DNA of 35,691 nucleotides from Burkholderiales bacterium (lineage in GTDB: Bacteria; Pseudomonadota; Gammaproteobacteria; Burkholderiales; Burkholderiaceae_C), in the NCBI GenBank assembly GCA_030603635.1, contig JAUVXK010000017.1, positions 1 through 35,691 of the forward strand, written 5' to 3'. The notes under the pieces are model-generated. The model searched no databases. It was not told the DNA's origin and worked only from the letters and a program-made list of their open reading frames with translations. The translations under genes and the position numbers were made by a program. This document shows, piece after piece, positions 8,777-18,110 of this stretch (the first letter of the stretch is position 1; each line of letters opens with the position of its first letter).

Positions 8777-9124
8777 TCAGTAGCGCGGAATCGTCGGGTC
8801 CAGCTCGGCCGCCCAGACATGGATGCCGCCGCTGATGTTGACGACAGAGTCGAATCCCTGATTCTTCAGGAAGTGGGCTACCTGCGCGCTGCGACCTCCG
8901 TGATGGCAGAGACAGGCGATGGGCCTGTGCCGAGGGAGGTCGGCAAGCCGGGCGGGCAGGCTGGCCATGGGCATGTGGACCAGATCGAAACCTTCGGCCT
9001 TGACGCTGGCCAGTTGCACCTCCCAGGGTTCGCGCACATCCAGCACCACAGGGCGCTCGTCTCCTTGCTGGCGGCACTGATCCAGCCATTCGGCGAGTTG
9101 GGCGGGGCGGATGTGATCGATCAC
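8777..9124 (-). CDS. Single-domain rhodanese-like protein
   Basis: A 115-residue single-domain sulfurtransferase-like protein. The N-terminal rhodanese motif VVLDVREPWE lies at 26-35. The putative catalytic Cys73 is in the loop CHHGGRS at 73-79, and SVVNISGGIHVW forms the C-terminal strand and helix. No signal peptide is seen, so it is likely cytosolic. It lies 12 bases after the Pcm-like gene and 37 bases before tolC on the same strand. A role in persulfide transfer is a family expectation; the physiological acceptor is unknown. Confidence 0.92.
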   Translation of the reverse strand: MIDHIRPAQLAEWLDQCRQQGDERPVVLDVREPWEVQLASVKAEGFDLVHMPMASLPARLADLPRHRPIACLCHHGGRSAQVAHFLKNQGFDSVVNISGGIHVWAAELDPTIPRY

Positions 9125-9136
9125 GGGCGGTCCTGT

Positions 9137-9835
9137 TCAGAACTGGAAGCGGGAGGGTTCGGGGAAGCGGCTCATGCGCGGGGCCACGATGTCCCAGGGT
9201 TGTTCGGTGTGGTAGGCCACTTCGCTGGAGCGGCGTACCAGGGTGGCGCGCATCATGGGCTCCTGTCCGACGATGGCAAACAGCCGTCCACCCACCTTGA
9301 GCAGTTCCAGCAGGTCCGACGGGACCTCGGCAATGGAGCCGCTGACGATGATGGCGTCGTACGGGGCCGCACCCACGCAGGCGGCGAAGCGGCTGGCCGC
9401 TGCATCGGCGACGCGCACTTCCACGTTGGCGATGCCGGCGGCTTTGAGGTTGGCTTGTGCCTGCTGGGCAAGCGCCGGGTTGATCTCCAGGCTCAGCACA
9501 TGGGCCGCCAGTTTGCCCATCAGGGCGGCCATGTAACCGGAGCCTGTGCCGATCTCCAGCACGTTGTCACCGGGTTGCAGGTTCAGGTCCTGCAGGGCGC
9601 GCGCCTCGACCTTGGGCGGTAGCATGCATTCACCTTCGACGACCGGGTTGCTCAGAGGGATTTCCATGTCGGCCAAGGCCAGGGCCTGGAAGGCCGCAGG
9701 CACGAACCGTTCGCGCTTCATCTCGGCCAGCAGTCCGAGCACGCGTGCATCCAGCACTTCCCAGGGTCGAATCTGCTGTTCGATCATGTTGAAGCGGGCC
9801 TGTTCGAAATTGAAAGCGGTGGCAGCAGTGCTCAT
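9137..9835 (-). CDS. Protein-L-isoaspartate methyltransferase-like protein
   Basis: A Rossmann-fold SAM-dependent methyltransferase of 232 residues related to Pcm (PIMT). SAM motif I, LEIGTGSGY, lies at 93-101, and the acidic LSLEIN loop and AAPYDAIIVSG follow. The segment where true PIMT carries GQTISQP reads GECMLPPKVEARAL (69-82), so the isoaspartate-binding loop is not conserved. The name should therefore be taken as family only. The ATG at 9835 has GGAG six bases upstream. It is the first gene of the pcm-like, rhodanese, tolC set. The divergent 90-base gap to mutS probably holds its promoter. Confidence 0.88.
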   Translation of the reverse strand: MSTAATAFNFEQARFNMIEQQIRPWEVLDARVLGLLAEMKRERFVPAAFQALALADMEIPLSNPVVEGECMLPPKVEARALQDLNLQPGDNVLEIGTGSGYMAALMGKLAAHVLSLEINPALAQQAQANLKAAGIANVEVRVADAAASRFAACVGAAPYDAIIVSGSIAEVPSDLLELLKVGGRLFAIVGQEPMMRATLVRRSSEVAYHTEQPWDIVAPRMSRFPEPSRFQF

Positions 9836-9922
9836 GAATACTCCAGTGGGTATATTAGCCGATTCTTGTGTATTTTACCGAAGCAGGGGTTTTCCCCGGG
9901 GTGGGGGTACCTGTACACCGCA

Positions 9923-12598
9923 TCATGCCCTTCGCGTCTGCTTCAGCAGATGATGAAGATGGTACAGGGTATCGAGTGCCTCTCGGGGGCTGAGGGCATC
10001 CGGATCGATGGCGGCCAGCGCCTGCTCGACTGGGTGAGGTTCCGGCGTGGCGGCCGCTGGGGGGGGCGCGAACAGGTCCACCTGCAGCCGGGTGCTGGCG
10101 CTGTGGGCTTCCAGGGCTTCCAGGGTGTGGCGCGCCTGCTGCACGACCGGGGCGGGCACACCGGCCAGGCGCGCCACCTGCACGCCGTAACTCCGACTGG
10201 CGGGGCCGGGTTCGATCTGGTGCAGGAACACGATGTCACGGCCCTGACCTTCAACGGCGCTGACGTGCACGTTGACCGCGGCATGGTGCTCAGCCGGGAA
10301 CTCGGTCAACTCGAAGTAGTGGGTGGCAAACAGGGTGAGGGCCTTGACCTTGTCGTGCAGATGCGTGGCAATCGCCGAGGCCAGCGCGAGGCCGTCGAAG
10401 GTGGACGTGCCGCGCCCGATCTCGTCCATCAGCACCAGGCTGTGCGGTGTGGCACCATGGAGAATCTGCGCGGCTTCGGTCATTTCCAGCATGAAGGTGG
10501 ACTGCGCGTTGGCCAGGTCGTCTGCCGCGCCGATGCGCGTGTGGATCGCGTCCAGTGGGCCGAGTCTGCAGTGCGCCGCCGGCACGTAGCTGCCCATGCT
10601 CGCCAGCAGGGCGATCACGGCCACCTGCCGCATGTAGGTGGATTTACCGCCCATGTTGGGGCCGGTGATGATCTGCATCCGGGCCTTGGGGCCCATGACC
10701 GTGTCGTTGGGAATGAAGGCGCCGGCGCCGGTTTCCTGCAGGCGGGCTTCGACTACGGGGTGGCGCCCGGCGCGGATTTCGATGCACGGCTCAATGGCGA
10801 ATTCGGGGGCGTTCCAGCCCAGGGTGAGCGAACGTTCGGCCAGCGCACACAGCGCGTCCAGGGTGGCGATGGCCTGGGCGATGCGGCTCAGGCCGGGCAG
10901 GTGGTCCTGCAACTGGTCAAGCAGGCCCTCGTACAGCCATTTTTCGCGCGCCAGGGCGCGTTCCTGGGCGCTCAGGGCCTTGTCTTCGAAGGCCTTGAGT
11001 TCCGGGGTGATGAAGCGTTCGGCGTTCTTGAGGGTCTGACGGCGCCGGTAGTCGTCGGGCACCTTGTCCAGTTGGCCCTGCGTGACTTCGATGTAGAAGC
11101 CATGGACCTTGTTGTATTGCACGCGCAGGTTGGCAATGCCGGTGCGTTCCCGTTCGCGGCCTTCGAGGTCGAGCAAAAAACCGTCGCAATGGGTCTGGAT
11201 GGCGCGGAGTTCGTCCAGCTCGGCGTCGTACCCGTGGTTGATGACGCCGCCGTCTCGGATCAGGGCGGCGGGTTCCGGCAGCAGGGCGCCATGCAGGCGT
11301 TCGGCGCAGCCGGGTGGCGGCAGCAACTGGTCGGCAAGCCGGGGCAGCAGTTCGCCGCACGGGTGGGCATCGGCCTGCAGGGCCTGTTGCAGGCCATGGG
11401 CCAGCTCCTGTGTGCGCATCAGCGTCTGCGCCAACCCCACCAGCTCGCGCGGGCGGGCCTGTCGCAGCGCGATGCGGGCGGTGATGCGTTCCACGTCGCT
11501 CGCGCCCTTGAGGGCTTGGCGCAGCGGCGCGTGCAAGCCGTCGCGCAGGCGGCCCAGCGCTTCGAGCCGCTGGCGGGCGGGTGCGCGGTCGCGTGGGGGC
11601 TCCAGCATCCAGCGCTTGAGCTGTCGGCTGCCCATACCGGTCTGGCAGGTGTCGAGCAACGAAAACAGCGTGGGCGCACTTTCCCCGCGCAGCGTTTGGG
11701 TGAGTTCCAGGTTGCGGCGGGTGGTGTCGGGCAGCTCAATCAATTCCTGAGGGCGTGCCACCTGCAGCTGGCGCACATGGTTCAATGCGCGGCCCTGGGT
11801 GTGCTCGGCGTAGTCCAGCAGGGCGGAGGCGGCGGCATGCGCTTCGGGCAGCTCCTGGGCCCCCCAGCCCGCCAGGCTGCCGACCTGCAATTGCTCGCAG
11901 AGCTTGCGTGCGCCGAGCGGTGCATCGAACGCCCAGGCCGGGCGCAGGGCCAGCGAGAGGCGGGCGCCCGCGCCTTGGCCGCTGAGCGCCGACCACTGGC
12001 GCTGGATGTCCTGCAGTTCCTGCTCGAAAGCGGGTGTGACTTCGGCGCTGTGCAACAACTCGCTCGGGCCAATGCGCACCACCCACGAGCGCAGTTCCGT
12101 GCGTGGGCACTGGGCCAGGTGGACGATGCCCTGCGTCAGGCTGAGCCAGGCCAACCCGCAGGCGTGGCGGGCCCCCATGTGCACGGCCAGCAGCACGGAT
12201 TCGCTTTTGTCGTTCAGCAGTTCGTCATCGGTCAGCGTGCCGGGTGTGACGACGCGCACCACCTTGCGCTCGACCGGCCCTTTGCTGGTGGCCGGGTCGC
12301 CCACCTGTTCGCAGATGGCCACCGATTCGCCGAGCTTGATGAGCCGCGCCAGATAGGTTTCCACCGAATGGAAGGGCACGCCGGCCATGACCACGGGCGC
12401 GCCGGCAGACTGGCCGCGGCGCGTGAGGGTGATGTCGAGCAGCCGGGCGGCCTTTTCGGCGTCGTCGTAGAACAGCTCGTAGAAATCCCCCATGCGGTAG
12501 AACAGCAGGGTGTGCGGGTGGTCCGCCTTCAGGCGCAGGTACTGCGCCATCATGGGGGTGTGTTGGTCCAGGTTTTGCAGAAGCTCGATTCTTTCCAT
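9923..12598 (-). CDS. mutS: DNA mismatch repair ATPase MutS
   Basis: Recognises base mismatches and small loops and starts methyl-directed repair with MutL. The ATG at 12598 gives 891 residues beginning [17 protein letters not shown]. The mismatch-stacking motif Phe-x-Glu is present in GDFYELF (Phe39, Glu41). The Walker A loop GPNMGGKST is at 646-654. [13 protein letters not shown] near residue 720 supplies Walker B, and the C-terminal segment ends in LKQTRRA. A longer upstream frame overlaps the HDOD gene and is not conserved. It is last in the suhB, PilZ, HDOD, mutS run, 11 bases after the HDOD stop. A 931-residue opposite-strand frame is a GC-rich shadow. Confidence 0.97.
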   Translation of the reverse strand: MERIELLQNLDQHTPMMAQYLRLKADHPHTLLFYRMGDFYELFYDDAEKAARLLDITLTRRGQSAGAPVVMAGVPFHSVETYLARLIKLGESVAICEQVGDPATSKGPVERKVVRVVTPGTLTDDELLNDKSESVLLAVHMGARHACGLAWLSLTQGIVHLAQCPRTELRSWVVRIGPSELLHSAEVTPAFEQELQDIQRQWSALSGQGAGARLSLALRPAWAFDAPLGARKLCEQLQVGSLAGWGAQELPEAHAAASALLDYAEHTQGRALNHVRQLQVARPQELIELPDTTRRNLELTQTLRGESAPTLFSLLDTCQTGMGSRQLKRWMLEPPRDRAPARQRLEALGRLRDGLHAPLRQALKGASDVERITARIALRQARPRELVGLAQTLMRTQELAHGLQQALQADAHPCGELLPRLADQLLPPPGCAERLHGALLPEPAALIRDGGVINHGYDAELDELRAIQTHCDGFLLDLEGRERERTGIANLRVQYNKVHGFYIEVTQGQLDKVPDDYRRRQTLKNAERFITPELKAFEDKALSAQERALAREKWLYEGLLDQLQDHLPGLSRIAQAIATLDALCALAERSLTLGWNAPEFAIEPCIEIRAGRHPVVEARLQETGAGAFIPNDTVMGPKARMQIITGPNMGGKSTYMRQVAVIALLASMGSYVPAAHCRLGPLDAIHTRIGAADDLANAQSTFMLEMTEAAQILHGATPHSLVLMDEIGRGTSTFDGLALASAIATHLHDKVKALTLFATHYFELTEFPAEHHAAVNVHVSAVEGQGRDIVFLHQIEPGPASRSYGVQVARLAGVPAPVVQQARHTLEALEAHSASTRLQVDLFAPPPAAATPEPHPVEQALAAIDPDALSPREALDTLYHLHHLLKQTRRA

Positions 12599-12609
12599 TG
12601 GCGAGATTG

Positions 12610-13524
12610 TCAACGACGGCTGCCGGGTATGGGCGTGCCCATCATGTCCCGGGTGGTCTGACGTTCGGATTCCAGCAGGATGCCGGCCAGGGTGGTCGGG
12701 TCGATCAGGTCGGGGGTGTCCACCAGCACGGAGGCTGCCAGGGTGAGCCCGGGCGTCACGTCCCACTCAGCCATGAAGCGGCCGGCCAGGCGTGTGCTCT
12801 GCTGGCCGAGGGTCTGGTCAAACGCCAGGCTGCAAGGCCACGGGGGGGCGGCATCACACAGGTCGAGCACCCGCAGCAGGGCGGTGCGGCCGGTGGCATG
12901 CAGCATGCCACCCAGGAAGCCGTCGAGCCGGTCGAGTCCGGCGTCCGCAGCCATCTGGGCGCAGCGGTCGGCCTGCCGTTCGGCGAATGACCAGCCTCGC
13001 GGGGCGGCAATCGCTGCCAGACCGCTGGTGCGTGGATCAAACATCGGCCGCAGGAGCACGCGCGCGATCGCAGCCTTGACGCCACTGTCTCCCACCACGG
13101 TGACGGCATCGTCCAGGGAGGCGATCTGGCTTGAGGTGAGGTGGTAGGCGCTGCGGGCCAGGCGTAGCACCTCGGTCGCTAGGACAAGGTCTTTGGACAG
13201 GCGTTCCACCACCGCCTTGCGCGACGGTTCCGGCTGACGCAGGGCGTGCAGCAATGGCGGGATGACCGCCGGCGCGCGTGGCAGCAACTGCGGGGACAGG
13301 GACTCCCGGGCCAGAAAGGTGTCCACCGCTTGCAGAATGCGTCGCTCTTCCGGACTGAGCGCAACGGCACGCGGGGCAGGAGCCTGCAGCAGCCAGCTCA
13401 GGGGGCTGCAGACGGGCAGAGGGTCGGGGGCATCGGTGTCAGGCGGACTGGCGACGTGAGGAGGCGCAGCCAAGCGACCCGCCGGATCGGGTTTGCGGGT
13501 GAGCCTGCGCAGCCAGCCAAACAT
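12610..13524 (-). CDS. HDOD domain-containing protein
   Basis: A 304-residue protein from ATG 13524 whose central part matches an HDOD domain, the HD-related domain found in regulators of signalling and motility. The domain runs from about residue 85 ([21 protein letters not shown]) through [23 protein letters not shown] to [19 protein letters not shown]. The canonical HD metal residues are absent, as is usual for HDOD. About 80 N-terminal residues are low-complexity and Pro-rich. The start has no obvious ribosome site. It lies between the YcgR-like PilZ gene and mutS on the same strand. The target is unknown. Confidence 0.85.
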   Translation of the reverse strand: MFGWLRRLTRKPDPAGRLAAPPHVASPPDTDAPDPLPVCSPLSWLLQAPAPRAVALSPEERRILQAVDTFLARESLSPQLLPRAPAVIPPLLHALRQPEPSRKAVVERLSKDLVLATEVLRLARSAYHLTSSQIASLDDAVTVVGDSGVKAAIARVLLRPMFDPRTSGLAAIAAPRGWSFAERQADRCAQMAADAGLDRLDGFLGGMLHATGRTALLRVLDLCDAAPPWPCSLAFDQTLGQQSTRLAGRFMAEWDVTPGLTLAASVLVDTPDLIDPTTLAGILLESERQTTRDMMGTPIPGSRR

Positions 13525-13571
13525 GGGGGTCGGGGGTGTGTGCGCACAGCATAGCAGGTGACGCGTCTGGT

Positions 13572-14339
13572 TCAGCCCACGTTGCGCCGGTCCAGTTCCA
13601 GCCGGGTGAGGTAGCGCTGGATGAGGTTTTCCGCGCCGGCAGACAGCCGGGTGAACATGCACCCCACCTTGCGGCGCACGGTGCCGCTTCGGGTGTGGAT
13701 GTCGGCGATGTGCCGGACCTCCAGATCCGCGCTGATGACGCCCATGTCGTCGAGCTGGAGCCGGCACTCGGGCAGGCGCAGCCCGTGTGTCCAGGCGTGG
13801 GCAGTGCCGGTGGGCATCTCGAAGGCCACACCACCGAGCGAGATGTCGATCAGCTTCACCGGCTGGCGTTGCACCGGTCGTGCTGAGGTGCCGCTGGCGG
13901 GTGCCGAACTGGGGACCTCGCAGCGTACCGCATGACCGACGGGAATCGGCATGCGGTGGAATTCCCGGCGCTGCAGTCGGTGCAGCCGGGTCGGCGGCGA
14001 GGCACCGAAGGCGGGCAGGCCGTCGTGCGCCACTTCGCGCAGCGCTCCCAGTGCACACTTGAGCTCGACGCCGTCCATCATGCTCGTGAACAGCACGTTA
14101 GGAGCTGCCAGCAGGCGCTGGTTGGAGCGGGCGTCCGGGCCTACGTCGAACACCAGATCGCCGTTGTCGCGCACCTCCAGCACCACCGAGACGATCGAGT
14201 CCGACGGACCGTACCACAGCCGCACGCGCTCACCGTGCTTGCACAGGAGCCGGAACTGCTGCCGGATGTCGAGCGGGTACTGGATCCAGTAGGGACTGTT
14301 CTCGCCGGGCAGCCGGTTGACGTCAGTCTGCGCTTCCAT
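13572..14339 (-). CDS. YcgR-like PilZ-domain protein (c-di-GMP effector)
   Basis: A 255-residue protein with an N-terminal YcgR-like domain (about 15-115) and a C-terminal PilZ domain (about 120-245). The c-di-GMP-binding residues are intact: RxxxR as Arg125 and Arg129 in [11 protein letters not shown], and DxSxxG as DISLGG at 165-170. YcgR proteins bind c-di-GMP and slow the flagellar motor, which is the likely role. No flagellar gene lies in the window, so another c-di-GMP output is possible. The ATG overlaps the end of suhB by 17 bases, implying translational coupling. The HDOD gene follows after 47 bases. Confidence 0.88.
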   Translation of the reverse strand: MEAQTDVNRLPGENSPYWIQYPLDIRQQFRLLCKHGERVRLWYGPSDSIVSVVLEVRDNGDLVFDVGPDARSNQRLLAAPNVLFTSMMDGVELKCALGALREVAHDGLPAFGASPPTRLHRLQRREFHRMPIPVGHAVRCEVPSSAPASGTSARPVQRQPVKLIDISLGGVAFEMPTGTAHAWTHGLRLPECRLQLDDMGVISADLEVRHIADIHTRSGTVRRKVGCMFTRLSAGAENLIQRYLTRLELDRRNVG

Positions 14340-15219
14340 CCTGGGGCTCGTCCTGGGCTTCAGACGGGAGTTGCGCCGCCTGCCGCACGGCGGCCTTGTC
14401 GCCGGCGCTGGCGAACTTGCTGTACTTGCCCAGCAGGTTCGCCATCTGGCCGTAGATGCGCGGGTTGGCCGCCATGCATTCGCGCTGTTCCAGAAAATCG
14501 GCCTCGCCCGTGAAGTTGCCGACCAGTCCCCCCGCTTCGGTCACGAGCAGGGCGCCGGCCGCCACGTCCCAGGGGCTGAGGCCGGTCTCGAAAAAGCCGT
14601 CGGCGAACCCGGCGGCCACGTAAGCCAGGTCCAGTGCCGCCGCACCGGGGCGGCGTACGCCTGCCACCTTGGGCATCACGTCCTGCAGCATCTGCATGAA
14701 GGTCTGGAAGTGGTCGCCCGGGCGGAACGGAAAGCCGGTGCTGATCAGGCAGTCGCGCAACTGGGTGCGCTTGGCCACCCGCAGGCGCCGGTCGTTCAGG
14801 TAGGCGCCACGGCCACGGGTGGCGCAGAACAGGTCGTTGCGGGTTGGGTCGTACACCACGGCCTGCTCGGTGCGGCCGTTGACCACCAGGGCAATGCTGA
14901 CGCAATAGACCGGAAAGCCGTGAATGAAGTTGGTGGTGCCGTCCAGTGGGTCGATGATCCACACATAGCCCTTGTCGCGGCCCTTGCCCTCCCGGCGGCC
15001 CGATTCCTCAGCCCAGATGCCGTGGTCGGGGTAGGCGCTGAGCAGCGTCTCAATGATTGCTTGCTCGGCCGCATGGTCCACCTCGGTGACGAAGTCGTTC
15101 GTCTGCTTGGCCGACACGCGCACCGACTCGATGTCGAGCGCTGCCCGGTTGATGACGGTGCCGGCGGCGCGCGCAGCCTTGATGGCCACGTTGAGCATGG
15201 GGTGGAGATGGGAGGACAT
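14323..15219 (-). CDS. suhB: Inositol monophosphatase family protein SuhB
   Basis: Lithium-sensitive, Mg-dependent phosphatase fold. In E. coli SuhB also acts with the Nus factors in rRNA transcription. ATG 15219 gives 298 residues beginning [23 protein letters not shown] 15198 (MLNVAIKA) is an alternative start. Metal-site motifs are present: Glu71 in [13 protein letters not shown] from 90, and [13 protein letters not shown] near 215. The C terminus extends about 30 residues beyond the E. coli protein and is Gln/Ala/Asp-rich. It is divergent from trmJ across 108 bases and leads the run that continues to mutS. Confidence 0.95.
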   Translation of the reverse strand: MSSHLHPMLNVAIKAARAAGTVINRAALDIESVRVSAKQTNDFVTEVDHAAEQAIIETLLSAYPDHGIWAEESGRREGKGRDKGYVWIIDPLDGTTNFIHGFPVYCVSIALVVNGRTEQAVVYDPTRNDLFCATRGRGAYLNDRRLRVAKRTQLRDCLISTGFPFRPGDHFQTFMQMLQDVMPKVAGVRRPGAAALDLAYVAAGFADGFFETGLSPWDVAAGALLVTEAGGLVGNFTGEADFLEQRECMAANPRIYGQMANLLGKYSKFASAGDKAAVRQAAQLPSEAQDEPQDGSAD

Positions 15220-15327
15220 AAATTGTGTGATGAACGGACAGGGGCTGTTCGATGACAGCGACAATACCGTATTTTACCGGCCGCCCGAAGGTCGGTGCAA
15301 CCCGGACCGCATCTGCCCGCATTCCCC

Positions 15328-16077
15328 ATGGCTCCAGCCACCCGCTTCGTCCTGATCGAGACCAGCCACGCCGGCAATGTGGGTGGGGTGGCCCGCGCCA
15401 TGAAGGTGATGGGTTTCGATGACCTGGTGCTGGTGCGCCCGCGCTGGTTGGATGTGCTGCAGCGCGAGGAGGCGATCGAGCGGTCGAGCGGGGCGGCCGA
15501 TGTGCTGCACAAGGCCCGGATCGTGGAAACGCTGGACGAGGCCCTGGAGGGCATGACCCACCTGTGCGCCACGGCCATGACGCCGCGCGACTTCGGACCC
15601 CCAACCCGTGCCCCCCGGGAGCATCTGGGGACACTCTCCAAGACGAACGCCCCGGCAGGGGTGGCCTTTCTGTTCGGCTCGGAGCGCTACGGCATGCGCA
15701 ACGATGACGTCTACCGTTGCCACGTGTGTCTGAGCATTCCCACGGCGCCCGACTACGGCTCGCTCAACCTGGCGGCTGCGGCCCAGCTGATCGCCTACGA
15801 GTGGCGGCTGGCGCTGGGAGGCTTCGACACCTCCGACGCCGCTTTGGCCCATGACCCGGCGCAGCGCCCTGCCGACGCCCAGGCGCTGGCGGGCATGCTG
15901 CAGCATTGGGAGGATGCGCTCGTGGCCGTGGACTACCTCGACCCGGCCGCACCGAAAAAACTCATGCCACGTTTGCAGCAGCTGTTCAACCGTGCCCAGT
16001 TGACCGAGGCGGAAGTCCACATCCTGCGCGGGGTGGCGCGCGCCATGCTGGAGACTGCGGCGCGCGCGAAGCGCTAG
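15328..16077 (+). CDS. trmJ: tRNA (cytidine/uridine-2'-O)-methyltransferase TrmJ
   Basis: SPOUT-class methyltransferase that modifies the 2'-O of nucleotide 32 in the tRNA anticodon loop. ATG 15328 gives 249 residues starting MAPATRFVLIETSHAGNVGG, which matches the family N terminus. The GTG 33 bases upstream adds a non-conserved extension. The knot region is clear: FLFGSERYGMRNDD followed by LSIPTAPDYGSLNLAAAAQL at about 110-150. The C-terminal helical tail is as expected for TrmJ. cysE follows 9 bases after the stop. Confidence 0.94.
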   Translation: MAPATRFVLIETSHAGNVGGVARAMKVMGFDDLVLVRPRWLDVLQREEAIERSSGAADVLHKARIVETLDEALEGMTHLCATAMTPRDFGPPTRAPREHLGTLSKTNAPAGVAFLFGSERYGMRNDDVYRCHVCLSIPTAPDYGSLNLAAAAQLIAYEWRLALGGFDTSDAALAHDPAQRPADAQALAGMLQHWEDALVAVDYLDPAAPKKLMPRLQQLFNRAQLTEAEVHILRGVARAMLETAARAKR

Positions 16078-16086
16078 ACTGATGCC

Positions 16087-16854
16087 ATGTTTGCCCGCCT
16101 CAAGTCCGACATCGACTGCATCCTGGACCGCGACCCGGCCGCCCGCTCGCGCTGGGAGGTGCTGACCTGTTACCCCGGCCTGCATGCCGTGGTGTTCCAT
16201 CGCGTGGCGCATGCCTGCTGGAACGGAGGCTTCAAGTGGCTGGGGCGCTGGATTTCGCACTGGAACCGCTGGCTCACCGGCATTGAAATCCACCCAGGCG
16301 CCAGGCTGGGCGAGCGCGTCTTCATCGACCATGGCATGGGCGTGGTGATCGGCGAAACGGCCGAAATCGGAGACGGCTGCACCATCTACCACGGCGTCAC
16401 GCTGGGCGGCACCTCGCTGTACAAGGGCGAAAAGCGTCACCCGACACTGGGACGCAACGTCGTCGTCGGCGCGGGCGCCAAGGTCCTCGGGGGGTTCACT
16501 GTGGGGGATGGTGCCAAGGTCGGCAGCAATGCGGTGGTGACCAAGCCGGTGCCCCCCGGAGCCACGGCCGTGGGCAATCCGGCCCGCATCATCCAGGCCG
16601 AGGCCGATGCCAAGCGCGAGGAGGTCGCGTCCAAGATGGGGTTCTCCGCCTATGGCGTGACGCAGAACGACGACCCGCTCTCGCAGGCGATGCGCGGACT
16701 GATCGACAACGCGGCCGGCCATGAACACCAGATCGCCCTGCTCTGGCAGGCGATCGAAAAGCTCTCTTGCGCGAAGGCCCCAGGCTTGCCACCCGACGCC
16801 GCACGGGTGGAGCATTTCGAGGCGCAGAAACTGAACGATCTGGTGGGCAAGTAA
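16087..16854 (+). CDS. cysE: Serine O-acetyltransferase
   Basis: Acetylates serine with acetyl-CoA to give O-acetylserine for cysteine synthesis. The 255-residue protein is of the short class with a small helical N-terminal domain (1-60) and a left-handed parallel beta-helix. Hexapeptide repeats are evident in [39 protein letters not shown] and [20 protein letters not shown]. The catalytic His is in FIDHGMG, and the CoA site lies in the [14 protein letters not shown] loop. About 75 residues follow the beta-helix, longer than in the minimal forms. It lies 9 bases after trmJ and converges on mog 15 bases downstream. Confidence 0.95.
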   Translation: MFARLKSDIDCILDRDPAARSRWEVLTCYPGLHAVVFHRVAHACWNGGFKWLGRWISHWNRWLTGIEIHPGARLGERVFIDHGMGVVIGETAEIGDGCTIYHGVTLGGTSLYKGEKRHPTLGRNVVVGAGAKVLGGFTVGDGAKVGSNAVVTKPVPPGATAVGNPARIIQAEADAKREEVASKMGFSAYGVTQNDDPLSQAMRGLIDNAAGHEHQIALLWQAIEKLSCAKAPGLPPDAARVEHFEAQKLNDLVGK

Positions 16855-16869
16855 GCCGGGCAGGGCGGA

Positions 16870-17463
16870 TCAGGCGCGTGGCGCGCGCACCGCGTTCTTG
16901 GGCCGGAACGCCTTGCAGACCTCGTCGTGGGTTTCCAGGTAGGGCCCGCCGATGAGGTCGATGCAGTAGGGCACGGCCGCGAAGATGCCGTGCACCACGG
17001 GCTGGCCTTCGGCGTCTTTCAGCCCTTCCAGCGTTTCCGCGATGCTCTTGGGTTGCCCCGGCAGGTTGATGATCAGCGTCTGCTCGCGAATCACAGCGAC
17101 CTGACGCGACAGGATGGCCGTGGGCACGAAGCGCAGGCTGATCTGGCGCATCTGCTCACCGAAACCGGGCATTTCCTTGTGCGCCACGGTCAGCGTGGCC
17201 TCGGGGGTCACGTCGCGCCTGGCTGGGCCGGTGCCTCCCGTGGTGAGCACCAGGGCACAGCCGGCGTCCACCAGGTCGATCAGGGTCTGGCTGATGACGG
17301 CCTGTTCGTCGGGGATGAGGCGGGCCTCGAAGCTGAGGGGGTTTTTCAGCGCGCGGCTGAGCCAGTCCTGGAGGGCGGGCAGGCCCTTGTCCTCATAGAC
17401 GCCGGTGCTGGCGCGGTCGCTGACGGAAACGATGCCGATCTTGACGGGGTCGTGGGTGCTCAT
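16870..17463 (-). CDS. mog: Molybdopterin adenylyltransferase
   Basis: Adenylates molybdopterin before molybdenum insertion, a late step of molybdenum cofactor synthesis. The 197 residues match Mog: KIGIVSVSDRAS near the N terminus, the binding loop LTTGGTGPARRDVTPEAT at about 73-90, and LIINLPGQPKSI near 129-140. Length and motifs favour Mog over the shorter MoaB. The ATG overlaps the yjgA stop by 4 bases (ATGA), so the two are translationally coupled. Other cofactor genes are not in the window. Confidence 0.94.
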   Translation of the reverse strand: MSTHDPVKIGIVSVSDRASTGVYEDKGLPALQDWLSRALKNPLSFEARLIPDEQAVISQTLIDLVDAGCALVLTTGGTGPARRDVTPEATLTVAHKEMPGFGEQMRQISLRFVPTAILSRQVAVIREQTLIINLPGQPKSIAETLEGLKDAEGQPVVHGIFAAVPYCIDLIGGPYLETHDEVCKAFRPKNAVRAPRA

Positions 17464-18089
17464 GGCTGGGATTCGGCCTGGGCGTCCAGGCGTTCACGGA
17501 CGATCTGGAAGATTTCTCGATAGCTCTTGCCGTGGCGCTGGGCTTCGCCCGGTCGTTCCCCGGCACTCCTGGCTTGCGCGTCCTTGCGGGCCTGGCGGAT
17601 CAGCGAGCGCAGGTGTTGCAGGTCCGCATCCGGGTCCAGGGCCAGCCAGTCCTGCAGGGCCTGGTCGTCGGCAATGAGTCGGTCACGCCACTGTTCGGCC
17701 TGATGCAGGCGCTGGGTGTCGGCTGCGCTGCCCTGGTGTTGCATCTCCAGTGTGGCTTCAATGGCGACCACGGTGTCGTCGTCGAGTTTGCGCATGAGCT
17801 TGCCGATGAACTGCATCTGCCGGCGCTTGCCTTCGAAGTTGGTGATGCGCTTGGCCTCGACGATGGCCTCGACGAGCTTTTCCGGCAGGTCGAGCTTGTC
17901 CATGAGCCCGGAGCGCAGCGTGAGCAACTGCTCGCCCAGGGCCTGCAGGCGGTCACTCTGTTTTTTCAGGTCGGTCTTGCTGATGTCGACATCGCCCTTG
18001 AGTTCGCGCTTGAGTTCGAGATCGAGTTCGCTGCCCTCTGCAACGAAATGGCCCTTGACGAAGTAGCCTTTGGTGGGTTTGCGTGCCAT
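17460..18089 (-). CDS. yjgA: Ribosome-associated protein YjgA/DarP (DUF615)
   Basis: A small, charged, all-helical protein that in E. coli associates with late 50S ribosome precursors. ATG 18089 gives 209 residues; the N terminus includes the conserved SKTDLKKQSDRLQALGEQL. Further family blocks are VEAIVEAKRITNFEGKRRQM and RHGKSYREIFQIVR. A much longer frame runs upstream through pmbA and is spurious. The gene is divergent from pmbA with only 21 bases between the starts, a widely conserved arrangement. Its stop overlaps the mog start. Confidence 0.95.
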   Translation of the reverse strand: MARKPTKGYFVKGHFVAEGSELDLELKRELKGDVDISKTDLKKQSDRLQALGEQLLTLRSGLMDKLDLPEKLVEAIVEAKRITNFEGKRRQMQFIGKLMRKLDDDTVVAIEATLEMQHQGSAADTQRLHQAEQWRDRLIADDQALQDWLALDPDADLQHLRSLIRQARKDAQARSAGERPGEAQRHGKSYREIFQIVRERLDAQAESQP

Positions 18090-18110
18090 CCAAGTATCAT
18101 AGCCGCCAGC

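Noticed and set aside
9866-12661. A 931-residue open frame on the plus strand opposite mutS
   Set aside because: It mirrors the mutS codons. High GC removes stops in the antisense frame, the composition (Gly, Gln, Val, Ala) is typical of shadows, and it has no family motif.
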